Source of the DNA: an uncultured Dorea sp. | Lineage (GTDB): Bacteria; Bacillota; Clostridia; Lachnospirales; Lachnospiraceae | DNA length: 54,732 bases | Assembly: GCA_947652615.1 (NCBI GenBank) | Contig: CANTDX010000020.1 | Span: 1 to 54,732 of the forward strand | Direction of reading: 5' to 3' | Part shown: positions 26,487 through 35,192 of the stretch, piece by piece | Numbering within the stretch: position 1 is the first letter of the stretch | How the letters are laid out: every line of letters begins with the position of its first letter | Position numbers and translations under genes: made by a program | The notes under the pieces: generated by a model | The model's database searches: none | The model's input: the letters and a program-made list of their open reading frames with translations, nothing else | Told to the model about the DNA's origin: nothing

Positions 26487-27689
26487 CTAACCTACCAATC
26501 CGAGTCTTAGCTTCTGCAGGAACTGCTCTGCATCTTCGCTGTCCTGATTCTTGCTGTTCTCTTTCTGTTTCTGCTGTTCCTGATTCGCCTGTTCGTTCTC
26601 GTCTCTTGTCTGGTTCAGATAATCTGTTTCCTGCTTATCTACAATGATGGTAGTCTCACCGCCGAAGTTCTTGCTGAGTACGTTGCCGATATCGCGCGCA
26701 TTCTGTCCTAATACATCCAGCGCCCGCTTCTCTGAGCATATGATAGAGACGTGTGCCTGTGTTCCCTCGTACAAGATCTTGACTGCGATCTTCCCAAGGT
26801 TGGCAGGTTCGATATGGATCTCGAACTCCTTGACGCCTTCTGCAAGCTTCGCAAGTAACTGGTCTGTCACCTTCTTGGGCAGTTCTTCCGGCTGTTCCAC
26901 ATGAATGGTCGTCGGCTGTGTATAAGTGTACTCCCGCTTCTCCACGTGTACCGTCCTTGGCGCTTCTGATGATGCCGCCGCTGCCGCATGCTCCGCCGCG
27001 AAGTTCTCACTCTGTACCTGGGTCTCTTCCTTGGCCTGCGGTGCCTTCTCTGTACGCTTAAGCGCAGATGCGAAGTCCGAAGTCTGCCGGCGGTCTTCTG
27101 AGCCTTCCGTATGTGCAGTCATTGTAACCTCTTCTGCCTTCACCGCCGCACCGGTCTCTGCTGTCAGATCTGCTTCCCGGCTCTCCGCCGGCTTCACTGC
27201 TTCATTCACCTGCCGGCCCTTAAGCTCTCCCGCAAGCATCTGTCCCCCGCGGTCTTGTACCTCCTCCGGGATCTGTGCCGCCAGTTCAACCTCCGTTCCG
27301 GTCTCTGCCGCTGCCATATCCGGTACGGCTTCTGCTGTCTCTGGCTCCGGTACGGTCATAAGGATCTCCGGTCTCATGCTCTGGCTCGCCTGATACGCCG
27401 CAAGCATCTCATCCGTCTTGCCGGTATCTTCCTCCGGCTTCTCATTCTTGACTTCGTCGCCCTTCTCTCCGTCTGTCTTGACCTCGTCCTTGACCTCGTC
27501 TGTCTTCTCCGGCTTCGTATCCTTGGATACCTGGCTGCTGTCCTGGCTCTCCTTCGTTCCCTCCTGCTTACTGTTCAGGAGATTACGGAAATCATCAGAC
27601 ACCGTTCCAACCTGATTGCCGGACTTACTGACATTTGCCGTCTGAAAACCCACATCCGCAACCTTCATGCCTAACTGATCCATTGCCAT
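26487..27689 (-). CDS. fliK: Flagellar hook-length control protein FliK
   Basis: The 400-residue protein has a low-complexity, Glu/Lys/Ala-rich N-terminal two-thirds acting as a ruler and a C-terminal domain (~275-375; LPKKVTDQLLAKLAEGVKEFEIHIEPANLGKIAVKI) that triggers the FlhB switch. The tail is rich in Gln, Glu and Asn. AGGAGG lies 8 bases upstream of the ATG. Confidence 0.92.
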   Translation of the reverse strand: MAMDQLGMKVADVGFQTANVSKSGNQVGTVSDDFRNLLNSKQEGTKESQDSSQVSKDTKPEKTDEVKDEVKTDGEKGDEVKNEKPEEDTGKTDEMLAAYQASQSMRPEILMTVPEPETAEAVPDMAAAETGTEVELAAQIPEEVQDRGGQMLAGELKGRQVNEAVKPAESREADLTAETGAAVKAEEVTMTAHTEGSEDRRQTSDFASALKRTEKAPQAKEETQVQSENFAAEHAAAAASSEAPRTVHVEKREYTYTQPTTIHVEQPEELPKKVTDQLLAKLAEGVKEFEIHIEPANLGKIAVKILYEGTQAHVSIICSEKRALDVLGQNARDIGNVLSKNFGGETTIIVDKQETDYLNQTRDENEQANQEQQKQKENSKNQDSEDAEQFLQKLRLGLVG

Positions 27690-27746
27690 TGGTCTTACCT
27701 CCTTTCTTCTATATATAATATTTATAGTAATCTGCTGTGTGCAGGA

Positions 27747-28199
27747 TTACCCCATAACTCTTGCCATCGCTCTCTTGGTGGCTACGAATTCCTCGATGAA
27801 GTGTTCTTCTTCCTTCTGGACCTCTTTCTCATATTCCTTGAACTTCTTCTCCTTAAGCTTATCGATGGAGGACGTCTCCTTCTTCGCCTCTACGACCTCT
27901 GCCCGCTTCTCCTCTTCCTTCTGCTGAAGCTTCGCCAGCTCTTCGTATTTCTTACGTATCTTTATGCCCAGGGCGTCCAGATAATTCTCATAAGTATGGA
28001 TATCACTGATCTTCATGCCCTTCATCCGGTTCTCCCTGAACTCTATACAGCATTCCCGGTGCTCCGCTTCCATCCGTTCGATGGCATTCTCACATTCCCT
28101 GACCTTCTGCAAGATCCTGGCATGCTCCGCCTTCAGGCCGTCAAGCACCTGCTCCTTATAACTAAGCACCGTATCCAATGAGAAAAAGAACTTCTTCAT
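27747..28199 (-). CDS. fliJ: Flagellar export chaperone FliJ
   Basis: This 150-residue, almost wholly alpha-helical coiled-coil protein starts MKKFFFSLDTVLSYKEQVLDGLKAEH, as FliJ does. FliJ sits in the FliI ring and links it to FlhA. Its ATG overlaps the fliI stop by 4 bases (ATGA), showing translational coupling. Confidence 0.92.
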   Translation of the reverse strand: MKKFFFSLDTVLSYKEQVLDGLKAEHARILQKVRECENAIERMEAEHRECCIEFRENRMKGMKISDIHTYENYLDALGIKIRKKYEELAKLQQKEEEKRAEVVEAKKETSSIDKLKEKKFKEYEKEVQKEEEHFIEEFVATKRAMARVMG

Positions 28200-29497
28200 C
28201 GCAATATCTCCTTCATGATCTCTACGGACTGATCCCTCGAGAAACTCTCGTCAATCTTCTGCATCAGAAATGCATTGACTCTGTCGATTCTTGCTATGGC
28301 ATCGTCAAGCCTTGGATTCGTCCCCGACTTGTATGCTCCGATAGAGATCAGGTCTTCATTCTTCGCATAGATACTCAGGATATCCCTGAGCCTCGCCGCC
28401 GCCTCTTTATGCTCCTCCGGGACAATATTTACCATAAGACGGGATATACTGGCATTCACATCGATCGCCGGGAAATGATTCTCGTTCGCCAGCTTCCTTG
28501 TCAGTACGATATGCCCGTCCAGAATACCGCGGACGGTATCTGCCACCGGTTCATTGGTGTCGTCGCCTTCTACCAGCACCGTGTAGATGCCGGTGATCGA
28601 TCCCTTCTCGAACTTCCCGCTCCGCTCTAAGAGCTTGGGAAACTCCGCGTAGATAGAAGGGGTATAACCTCTTGCCACCGGCGGCTCTCCGGTAGCAAGC
28701 CCGATCTCACGCTGCGCCATGGCGAATCGGGTGAGAGAGTCCATCATCAGCAGGACATCCTTCCCCTGATCCTTGAAATATTCCGCGATCGTCGTCGCGA
28801 CCAGCGGACACTTCATACGCAGCATGGCCGGCTGGTCCGAAGTCGCGACCACAAGGATACTGCGCTTCATCCCTTCCGGACCAAGATCCTTCTCTATGAA
28901 TTCGCGGACCTCACGGCCTCGCTCTCCTACCAGCGCGATGACATTGATATCCGCCTTCACATTCCTGGCAATCATGCCAAGCAGGGTACTCTTGCCCACA
29001 CCGCTGCCGGCGAATATCCCGATACGCTGCCCCTTGCCGACGGTGTTCAAGCCGTCTATGGCCTTCACTCCGAATTCCAGCGGATCCGTGATGGGCGGAC
29101 GGGTCAGCGGATTGATATATGTGTTCTCAACATAATAGTATCTGGAAGACGGCAGAGGGCCTAAGTCATCCATGGGATTCCCGGTAGCATCAATGATCCT
29201 TCCTCTTAAGAACTCGCCCACCGGTATCTTAAGCCTCTTCCTCGTGTTCCTGACAAAGCTTCCCGCCGAGACCCCGTTCAGGTTCTCGTAAGCCATCAAC
29301 TGCATCTTATCTCCCCGGAACCCTACAACCTCAACCGGAATCTGCCGATGCTTCTCTTCATTATAAATCATGGCAATATCACCGATGCTGGCACGGTTTC
29401 CTGAAGACTCCATTGCCATACCGATGACATTCTCTATTTTCCCTATGTAACTGATCGTCTCAGCCTTCTGTATCATTTCCGGCAATTTCGAAAACAT
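28196..29497 (-). CDS. fliI: Flagellum-specific ATPase FliI
   Basis: The 433-residue protein has the P-loop GSGVGKST (~165), Walker B DVLLMMDSLTRFA (~245) and the F1-beta-like core with GERGREVREFIE. It hydrolyses ATP to release export substrates from chaperones. It lies between fliH and fliJ. Confidence 0.96.
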   Translation of the reverse strand: MFSKLPEMIQKAETISYIGKIENVIGMAMESSGNRASIGDIAMIYNEEKHRQIPVEVVGFRGDKMQLMAYENLNGVSAGSFVRNTRKRLKIPVGEFLRGRIIDATGNPMDDLGPLPSSRYYYVENTYINPLTRPPITDPLEFGVKAIDGLNTVGKGQRIGIFAGSGVGKSTLLGMIARNVKADINVIALVGERGREVREFIEKDLGPEGMKRSILVVATSDQPAMLRMKCPLVATTIAEYFKDQGKDVLLMMDSLTRFAMAQREIGLATGEPPVARGYTPSIYAEFPKLLERSGKFEKGSITGIYTVLVEGDDTNEPVADTVRGILDGHIVLTRKLANENHFPAIDVNASISRLMVNIVPEEHKEAAARLRDILSIYAKNEDLISIGAYKSGTNPRLDDAIARIDRVNAFLMQKIDESFSRDQSVEIMKEILR

Positions 29498-29512
29498 GCC
29501 TTCTCACCTCGG

Positions 29513-30283
29513 TTATACTCTGACATTATTCAGGATGTCCTTGATGTTCTCTAACTGTGTGCCTACGCTTGCATCTATGATCTCGTCCGGGAGCTCTATA
29601 ATACAGGTTCCCTCTTCACCATTATCCATCGTAACGATCTTAATATTATCCGACAGGCGGGACAGCGCCTCCAAAAACTCCGCATCCACCTCCATGGATA
29701 CGCCGGCGCTGCACTTGGTAATGTATATCTTCGCCCATTGCTTCTTCGTGATCTTATCCGTAGCCGCAAGGATCATCCTCTTGATGATATCACTGCTGGA
29801 CTGCAGGCTGGTCTGAACGATCTTCTCCGCTATGGCAAGCGAGATCTTCCTCAGATCATCCACATACTGCTCCAGAAGCTTCTCCTTCTCTATAGAGACA
29901 CTCTGCAAGACCTCGGATATATTATTCTGAAGTTCCCTGACCTCTTCGTCCAGTATCTTCCTCTGCTCGTCATATGCTTCGCGGATCCCAGCCTGACGGC
30001 CTTCCTCGTGCCCTTCCTCGAACGCCTTGCGGCGGAGATACTCCGCCTGCGCCCTGGCGTCGCTAACAAGAATCCTCGCCTTCTCTTCTGCCTCTTCAAG
30101 CATCGCTTCAATGGCAGCCTGATCTATCTGCGGCTCTTCTTCTTCAGCTTCCTCTTCTTCCCCGTCATCCTCTTCTTCCTCGCTGTTAAGCCGGTTGTCG
30201 ATCCTGAACCCCGCGAAAAAGTCATAGGGCTTTATATCCTGTTCTTTCTCTGGTTCTTTTACAATCCTAGGCAATGATTTCAT
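29513..30283 (-). CDS. fliH: Flagellar assembly protein FliH
   Basis: The product (256 residues from ATG 30283) has a Glu-rich N-terminal region (EEEEDDGEEEEAEEEEPQ, ~25-45), a long coiled coil (~50-140) and the C-terminal FliH/vacuolar-ATPase E-like domain (~140-250). It regulates FliI and connects it to the switch complex. The ATG overlaps fliG by 17 bp; an in-frame TTG at 30301 with GGAGAG 7 bases upstream is an alternative that would add six residues. Confidence 0.9.
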   Translation of the reverse strand: MKSLPRIVKEPEKEQDIKPYDFFAGFRIDNRLNSEEEEDDGEEEEAEEEEPQIDQAAIEAMLEEAEEKARILVSDARAQAEYLRRKAFEEGHEEGRQAGIREAYDEQRKILDEEVRELQNNISEVLQSVSIEKEKLLEQYVDDLRKISLAIAEKIVQTSLQSSSDIIKRMILAATDKITKKQWAKIYITKCSAGVSMEVDAEFLEALSRLSDNIKIVTMDNGEEGTCIIELPDEIIDASVGTQLENIKDILNNVRV

Positions 30284-31283
30284 CCTTTCCGCTCTTAACA
30301 ATAATCAGCTCTCCGGCTTCTTCTAACCTTCTGATCACGCCGACAATACGCTGCTGAGCTTCTTCTACGTCTCTCAGACGTACATTGACTGTAATCTCAA
30401 GATCGGACCGGATACTCTCAGCCATACGTGAAGATACGTTGGAGAATACAAGCTCTTTGATATTCTCGTCGGAACCTTTGAGAGCGTATACGATATCCTT
30501 GACGTCGCATTCGCGGATGAATCTCTGGATCGATCTGTTGTCCATAGATACGATATCTTCGAATACGAACATCTTCTTGCGGATCGTCTCGGCAAGCTCT
30601 TCGTCGCTCTTGCCCAGTTCGTCGAAGATGTACTTCTCGTTCGCCCTGTCCATGTGGTTCATGACGTCTGCTATGTAATCAATACCGCCAACCGTAGTGA
30701 CGTCTGTAGTAACCATACCTTCGAAGCGCTTCCTTAAGGAATCTTCCACAACCTTGATGGCTTCCGGAGACGCGCTCTCCATTCTGGCGATCGCCTCTAC
30801 CACCTTGATCCGCTTCTCCTTGGGAAGCTCACCGATAACTGCGGAGGCCTGATCCGAATCCGCATACGCCAATACCAGCGCGATCGTCTGCGGTCTCTCA
30901 TGCTGCAGGAATGAGATCAGATTCTTCGCATTGCTCTTGCGGATGAATTCGAACGGCCGGATCTTCAGAGACTTCGACAGCTTATCCAGCAAGGACTGCG
31001 CCGTGCTCTCACCGAACGCCTTCTCAAGTACCGCCCTGGCGTATTCCATACCGCCGTCGGTCACTACCTTCTGAGTCAGGCAGGTCTTATAAAATTCATC
31101 CAGCACCAGTTCCATCTCATCCGGGCTGATGTAACCTAACTTCGCCACCTCTATGGTCAGCCTCTCGATATCGCTCTCACTCAGGTGCTTATAGATCTTA
31201 GATGCCTTATCGGCTCCAAGCGATACGATGACCGCTGCCGCTTTCTGCTCCGGCGCCAGCTTACTCTCTCTAGTCTCCTCCAT
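30267..31283 (-). CDS. fliG: Flagellar motor switch protein FliG
   Basis: The 338 residues show the FliG armadillo layout: N-terminal FliF-binding domain (LAPEQKAAAVIVSLGADKASKIYKHLSE), middle EHPQ-like motif (HERPQTIALVLAY) and C-terminal torque helix region (VFEDIVSMDNRSIQRFIRECD...ALKGSDENIKELVFSNVSSRMAE) with the charged residues that meet MotA. It overlaps the fliF end by 14 bp. Confidence 0.96.
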   Translation of the reverse strand: MEETRESKLAPEQKAAAVIVSLGADKASKIYKHLSESDIERLTIEVAKLGYISPDEMELVLDEFYKTCLTQKVVTDGGMEYARAVLEKAFGESTAQSLLDKLSKSLKIRPFEFIRKSNAKNLISFLQHERPQTIALVLAYADSDQASAVIGELPKEKRIKVVEAIARMESASPEAIKVVEDSLRKRFEGMVTTDVTTVGGIDYIADVMNHMDRANEKYIFDELGKSDEELAETIRKKMFVFEDIVSMDNRSIQRFIRECDVKDIVYALKGSDENIKELVFSNVSSRMAESIRSDLEITVNVRLRDVEEAQQRIVGVIRRLEEAGELIIVKSGKDEIIA

Positions 31284-32865
31284 CTCCTACACCCCCATTC
31301 AGCCAGTTCTTCAGAAGCTGCGCAGATATCTCCGCGTTCTGTTCCGCGAATTCCCTTACGCTCTGCTTGAGCTGCATTCCTCTGTCGTTCTGGATCTCCT
31401 GGATCTCATCATTGAGATCAAGCACATCCGGCAGCTCTTCTCCCTCTTCTTCCTCTTCGATCAGTTCTTCTTCCTCTTCTTCATCCTGTCTGCGGCGTCT
31501 TCTGATTACCAGGATCACGATCACTGCGATCAGTACCAGAATCAGCGCAATACCTGCGATGATCGCCCACAGCGGTATATTCTCAAGAATTCTTCCGGAG
31601 GAAGCTTCTTCTGAATCATCATCACTGTCAACACCGTCGAACGGAGCGCTCACGATCGTAATCTTCTCTTCCTGTACGTCCGCCGCGATACCGGCCGCAT
31701 TCCCTACCAAGGATCGGAGCTGGTTCTCTCTCAAACTTCCGTATCCATTGCCATTGATCGCAACCGATACCGTCAGATCATCCAGGTTGCCCGGATCGAT
31801 CTGCCCCTGCTCCGTCACCTCATTGACCAGGTAATCCCTGACTGTACTCTCACTATATGCGCCGGTCCCGTCGGTGGTTCCGTCTGTGTTATATTCTGTC
31901 GCGTCCGCGTTGGTCTCTGTCCCCGCAACGCCTCCTGCTCCGTCTGCTCCGCCCGTCTGCTCGTTATAGAGCTCTTCATGGCTTACGATCCCGCTCTTGT
32001 CCTCCGCGTCGATCTTATCAGGAGTGTTATAGGTCTTCGATTCACGGACCAGCTTCTCCATGTTGACCTTCGCCTTGGCCGACACGCGGACATTCTCATT
32101 ACCATATATAGGCCCCAGAACCTTCATAACATTATTCGCGATCGCATTCTCCAGGATCAGAGCAAGCTCATCCGCCGTTGAACCACCGTTCAGGCTATTG
32201 TTCTCCGCATTCGAAGAAATATCATTGCCGTTGCCGTCGAACACGGCCACATCCTCAAGCTCCATCTCCGGAATACTCTTCGACACGAGCCGCTGAATCG
32301 CAACCGCCTGCTCCGCCGTAGGAGAACCGCCGTCTTTCATAGTCACGACCGCCGTTGCGCTGGACTTCTCTCCATCGTCATTCAGCGCATACCTGCTCTC
32401 TTCTCCAAGAGCGATCGTTACCTTAGCGTCCTTCACTCCGTCAAACAAGCGGATGGTAGCTCCGATACGGTCCTGAAGCTCATAGAGCTTATAGGTATTC
32501 TTATCCGAATCCGTCGTCAGCATCCCCGCGTTATCTTTGAATGTATCATATGTAAATCCGCTCTTCGGATACCCCTCCTGAACCAGGGTAGCCTTAACCT
32601 GATCCACCACATCCTTCTTAACCATGATCGTGGATTCTCCGTTAAAGCGGTAATCTATTTCATCTTCCTGCAGCTTATCAACGATCTGCTGCGCCTCTTC
32701 CTGACCCAGCCCCGAGAACAACTCTGTATACGGCCGGTTGTTCAGGACAACCGCGATCACGATCGCCGCCGCGATCAGAACAACCACCCCGGCGACCACC
32801 AGCGCGATCGTCTTCCGGCTGAATCTGCCTACAAATTCTTTAAACTGTCCAATCTTTTCTTTCAT
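31270..32865 (-). CDS. fliF: Flagellar MS-ring protein FliF
   Basis: The 531-residue protein has two membrane helices (~22-44 and ~430-455), the YscJ/FliF ring-building region (NRPYTELFSGLGQEEAQQIVDKLQ) and a periplasmic-type loop with a Gly/Asn/Thr-rich insert. The acidic C-terminus (EEEEEELIEEEEEGEELPD then LKQSVREFAEQNAEISAQLLKNWLN) binds FliG. The ATG at 32865 is preferred over the upstream TTG. Confidence 0.95.
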   Translation of the reverse strand: MKEKIGQFKEFVGRFSRKTIALVVAGVVVLIAAAIVIAVVLNNRPYTELFSGLGQEEAQQIVDKLQEDEIDYRFNGESTIMVKKDVVDQVKATLVQEGYPKSGFTYDTFKDNAGMLTTDSDKNTYKLYELQDRIGATIRLFDGVKDAKVTIALGEESRYALNDDGEKSSATAVVTMKDGGSPTAEQAVAIQRLVSKSIPEMELEDVAVFDGNGNDISSNAENNSLNGGSTADELALILENAIANNVMKVLGPIYGNENVRVSAKAKVNMEKLVRESKTYNTPDKIDAEDKSGIVSHEELYNEQTGGADGAGGVAGTETNADATEYNTDGTTDGTGAYSESTVRDYLVNEVTEQGQIDPGNLDDLTVSVAINGNGYGSLRENQLRSLVGNAAGIAADVQEEKITIVSAPFDGVDSDDDSEEASSGRILENIPLWAIIAGIALILVLIAVIVILVIRRRRRQDEEEEEELIEEEEEGEELPDVLDLNDEIQEIQNDRGMQLKQSVREFAEQNAEISAQLLKNWLNGGVGDGGD

Positions 32866-33005
32866 GATCCACAACTCTCTTCTCGATTTTTAGTGCCGCA
32901 TAATTGCAGCAAAAAATATCCGCCCGCACACACCAACATAATCCATATAATCCATACCAGATACTCTGACATCTCAGCAAGGTATCTGGTATGGATTATA
33001 CATGC

Positions 33006-33359
33006 CTACAGGCTGATACGCATAATCTCATTGTAAGCTTCCAACGCCTTTGTTCTCAAAGACACCAGCATATCTACCGCAAGCTGTGCCTCTGATGATG
33101 CAATTCCAACTGTATGTGGATCCTCAATCTGTCCTGTCGCCAGAAGATACTGCTGCTTCACCAGCGTGTCCTCTGTCGATCTTACATTCCCTATCATCTC
33201 TTCGAAAATAGACTTGAACGCCGATATCCCTTCTGCTCCCTCTACCTGCGCAGATACGCCGGTCCCCTGTACCTCAGACAGGCTTCTAAGAGGCTGGATC
33301 GGGGTTATCTTCCCGGTCAAGTCCAGCGGTTGTATTGGAGTGATAAACATCTCTTCCAT
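33006..33359 (-). CDS. fliE: Flagellar hook-basal body protein FliE
   Basis: The 117-residue protein has a variable N-terminus and the FliE C-terminal helices (FKSIFEEMIGNVRSTEDTLVKQQYLLATGQIEDPHTVGIASSEAQLAVDMLVSLRTKALEAYNEIMRI). It joins the MS ring to the rod. It follows flgB by 45 bp with no flgC between. Confidence 0.94.
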   Translation of the reverse strand: MEEMFITPIQPLDLTGKITPIQPLRSLSEVQGTGVSAQVEGAEGISAFKSIFEEMIGNVRSTEDTLVKQQYLLATGQIEDPHTVGIASSEAQLAVDMLVSLRTKALEAYNEIMRISL

Positions 33360-33404
33360 AATATTATGTCAGTCCTTTCCTAAAAACTATCCTGTACAAA
33401 ACAA

Positions 33405-33779
33405 CTATTGCGACTTAATCGCACTCTGGTATCTCTTAATGTCGTTGGTAACCGTCTGCAGAAGATATTGATAATGCAACGTCGTCCTTGCCATCTTCGT
33501 ATTCTCAACATCTGCATTGACATTATTCTCATCTACTCTTCCCGAGCTGTCCCAGCTATACTGCAGGCAGTCCGCCTGCTCGATCGCCTGACGCATCGTC
33601 GCGCTGTTCTTCGTCTTGCTCGCCGCCTGCAGGCGTCTCCGATAAATATCTTCGAAGGCAACATTCTTATTCTTATAGCCCGGCGTATCTACATTCGCAA
33701 TATTCGACGCGATCACTTCCTGCTTCTTCCAGAGAAAATCCATCGCTTTATGCGCCATTGAAATTGTATTTCCAAACAT
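33405..33779 (-). CDS. flgB: Flagellar proximal rod protein FlgB
   Basis: The 124-residue protein has the FlgB N-terminus (AHKAMDFLWKKQEVIASNIANVDTPGYK) and the C-terminal helix VENTKMARTTLHYQYLLQTVTNDIKRYQSAI. It is the first gene of the long operon and is preceded by a good sigma-A-like promoter. Confidence 0.94.
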   Translation of the reverse strand: MFGNTISMAHKAMDFLWKKQEVIASNIANVDTPGYKNKNVAFEDIYRRRLQAASKTKNSATMRQAIEQADCLQYSWDSSGRVDENNVNADVENTKMARTTLHYQYLLQTVTNDIKRYQSAIKSQ

Positions 33780-33857
33780 CGTGTCACCACTTCCTCATAA
33801 TATATTTTCTTCTGCCTTATTTCGCTAAAAAATGACATCATACAGCCATTCTCATTC

Positions 33858-33886
33858 ATTATATCGCTCATTTCGCAAAAAGTCCA
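33858..33886 (-). promoter_or_regulatory. Sigma-A-like promoter of the flagellar operon
   Basis: On the minus strand TGGACT (33881-33886) and TATAAT (33858-33863) are 17 bases apart, giving a leader of about 70 bases before the flgB ATG at 33779. The perfect -10 box and spacing suggest housekeeping transcription of the early/middle flagellar genes. No c-di-GMP aptamer was recognised in the leader. Confidence 0.7.
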
Positions 33887-33989
33887 CACTTTTCGTACTG
33901 TTTTAGTAATTTTTCAGGCCGGGAATTCCTTCCAGAAGCTCATATATTATTTATATATTCCCTCAAACGCTTCTGTTATAATTTCTTAC

Positions 33990-34925
33990 TTATAGAAAGA
34001 AATTATTCCCGTCCGAATTGTCCGAAGACCAGTTCAATGTACTCAGAGAGCTGACTCTGCTGAGCATCTGAAGTCTCATCATATCGACAAAGTACTGTGC
34101 GTTCTCTTTCGTCAGATCATATGTACTCTGCAGGGACTTACTGCCCGCTGCCGACAGATATCCCGAAGACAGCCCTACCTGCAGCCAGTCCTGATAATTC
34201 AGGCTTGTACCGGATAGCTGGCGCGAATCCCCGTCTGCGCTCTCCGAACCGGATGCGCTTCTTTCTACTGTCTTGCCCGTAGTCAAGTCACCGTTCATAT
34301 AACCTTTGATTCTGCTGATATAATTCCTCGTCTCCGCGAAAGGCGGGACCCCTCCGTATTTTGCAACGTTCCCGCTTCCTGCATTGTATGCTGCCAGCGC
34401 CAGTTCTATGTCTCCGTTATACTGATTCAGCTTCTCGGCTATATATCGTGCGCCTCCCATGATGTTGCTCCTTGCGTCAAAGGGATCGTCAACTCCGAGC
34501 GCCCTGGCCGTGGAAGGCATCAACTGCATAACCCCCTGGGCTCCGGCGGGTGAAACCGCATTGGCATTAAAGCCTGATTCTGCCTTTCCGATGGCCTTCA
34601 GAAGATTCAGCGGTACATTGTACCGTTCTGCCGCTTCCTCGAAGATCGCATCCATGCTCTCAGATCCAGTCTGTATCTGTGCCGCTTCCCTGCCTGCGGA
34701 CGCTCTCCCGGCGCCGTACACGCTTCCGCTTCCCGCTGCATCCCAGACCGTGTTCCCTCTTAATCTCTGCAGGGTGTTCATAAATTCTTTCGTAAAGCTC
34801 TGATCCGACACTGCCGCCCGGCCCGCCAAAGACGTCCCTTGATAATCCGCGCCGCCCTGTATCTGATTCAAAACACTGCTCATATACTTGTACCAGTTCT
34901 CATAAATTGTATAGTCTACTGCCAT
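33990..34925 (-). CDS. Lytic transglycosylase (SLT-type) near the flagellar operon
   Basis: The 311-residue protein carries an SLT domain (~95-225): IFEEAAERYNVPLNLLKAIGKAESGFNANAVSPAGAQGVMQLMP, with the catalytic Glu in KAESGF, and AYNAGSGNV. It cleaves peptidoglycan glycan strands, here perhaps to let the rod pass through the wall. There is no signal peptide after choosing the ATG at 34925 (GGGAG 9 bases upstream), so export might use the flagellar apparatus. It lies upstream of flgB, same strand, with its own weak promoter; a C-terminal part (~230-311) has no recognised domain. Confidence 0.88.
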   Translation of the reverse strand: MAVDYTIYENWYKYMSSVLNQIQGGADYQGTSLAGRAAVSDQSFTKEFMNTLQRLRGNTVWDAAGSGSVYGAGRASAGREAAQIQTGSESMDAIFEEAAERYNVPLNLLKAIGKAESGFNANAVSPAGAQGVMQLMPSTARALGVDDPFDARSNIMGGARYIAEKLNQYNGDIELALAAYNAGSGNVAKYGGVPPFAETRNYISRIKGYMNGDLTTGKTVERSASGSESADGDSRQLSGTSLNYQDWLQVGLSSGYLSAAGSKSLQSTYDLTKENAQYFVDMMRLQMLSRVSSLSTLNWSSDNSDGNNFFL

Positions 34926-34986
34926 AATCTCTGTCTCCCGGCTCTTGCCAAAATCATATACCCTTAAAACCAATCTATTGTTTAAC

Positions 34987-35015
34987 ATTATATTTATACC
35001 ATTTTTAAGCCTTAA
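34987..35015 (-). promoter_or_regulatory. Possible promoter of the lytic transglycosylase gene
   Basis: TTAAGG (35010-35015) and TATAAT (34987-34992) on the minus strand are 17 bases apart. The -10 box is perfect but the -35 is poor, so this is only a suggestion. Confidence 0.35.
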
Positions 35016-35114
35016 TGAAAAGACATTTTGTTTATTTTTTTTCGTTTTCACATTTTTTCCATATCTTTTTTACAAATTCCAACAAAATATGGTACAAAAC
35101 CAGCAAATCAGATA

Positions 35115-35143
35115 TTTACATTCAAGCAAAATCGTAATAAAAT
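35115..35143 (+). promoter_or_regulatory. Sigma-A-like promoter of the divergent MCP gene
   Basis: TTTACA (35115-35120) and TAAAAT (35138-35143) with a 17-base spacer lie ~45 bases before the GTG start at 35193. It does not resemble a sigma-28 site (TAAA-N15-GCCGATAA), so this receptor may be made independently of late flagellar control. Confidence 0.6.
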
Positions 35144-35192
35144 AGATTTATACATTGTATTTTTATATTAAAGTAAATAGGAGGAATGAATC

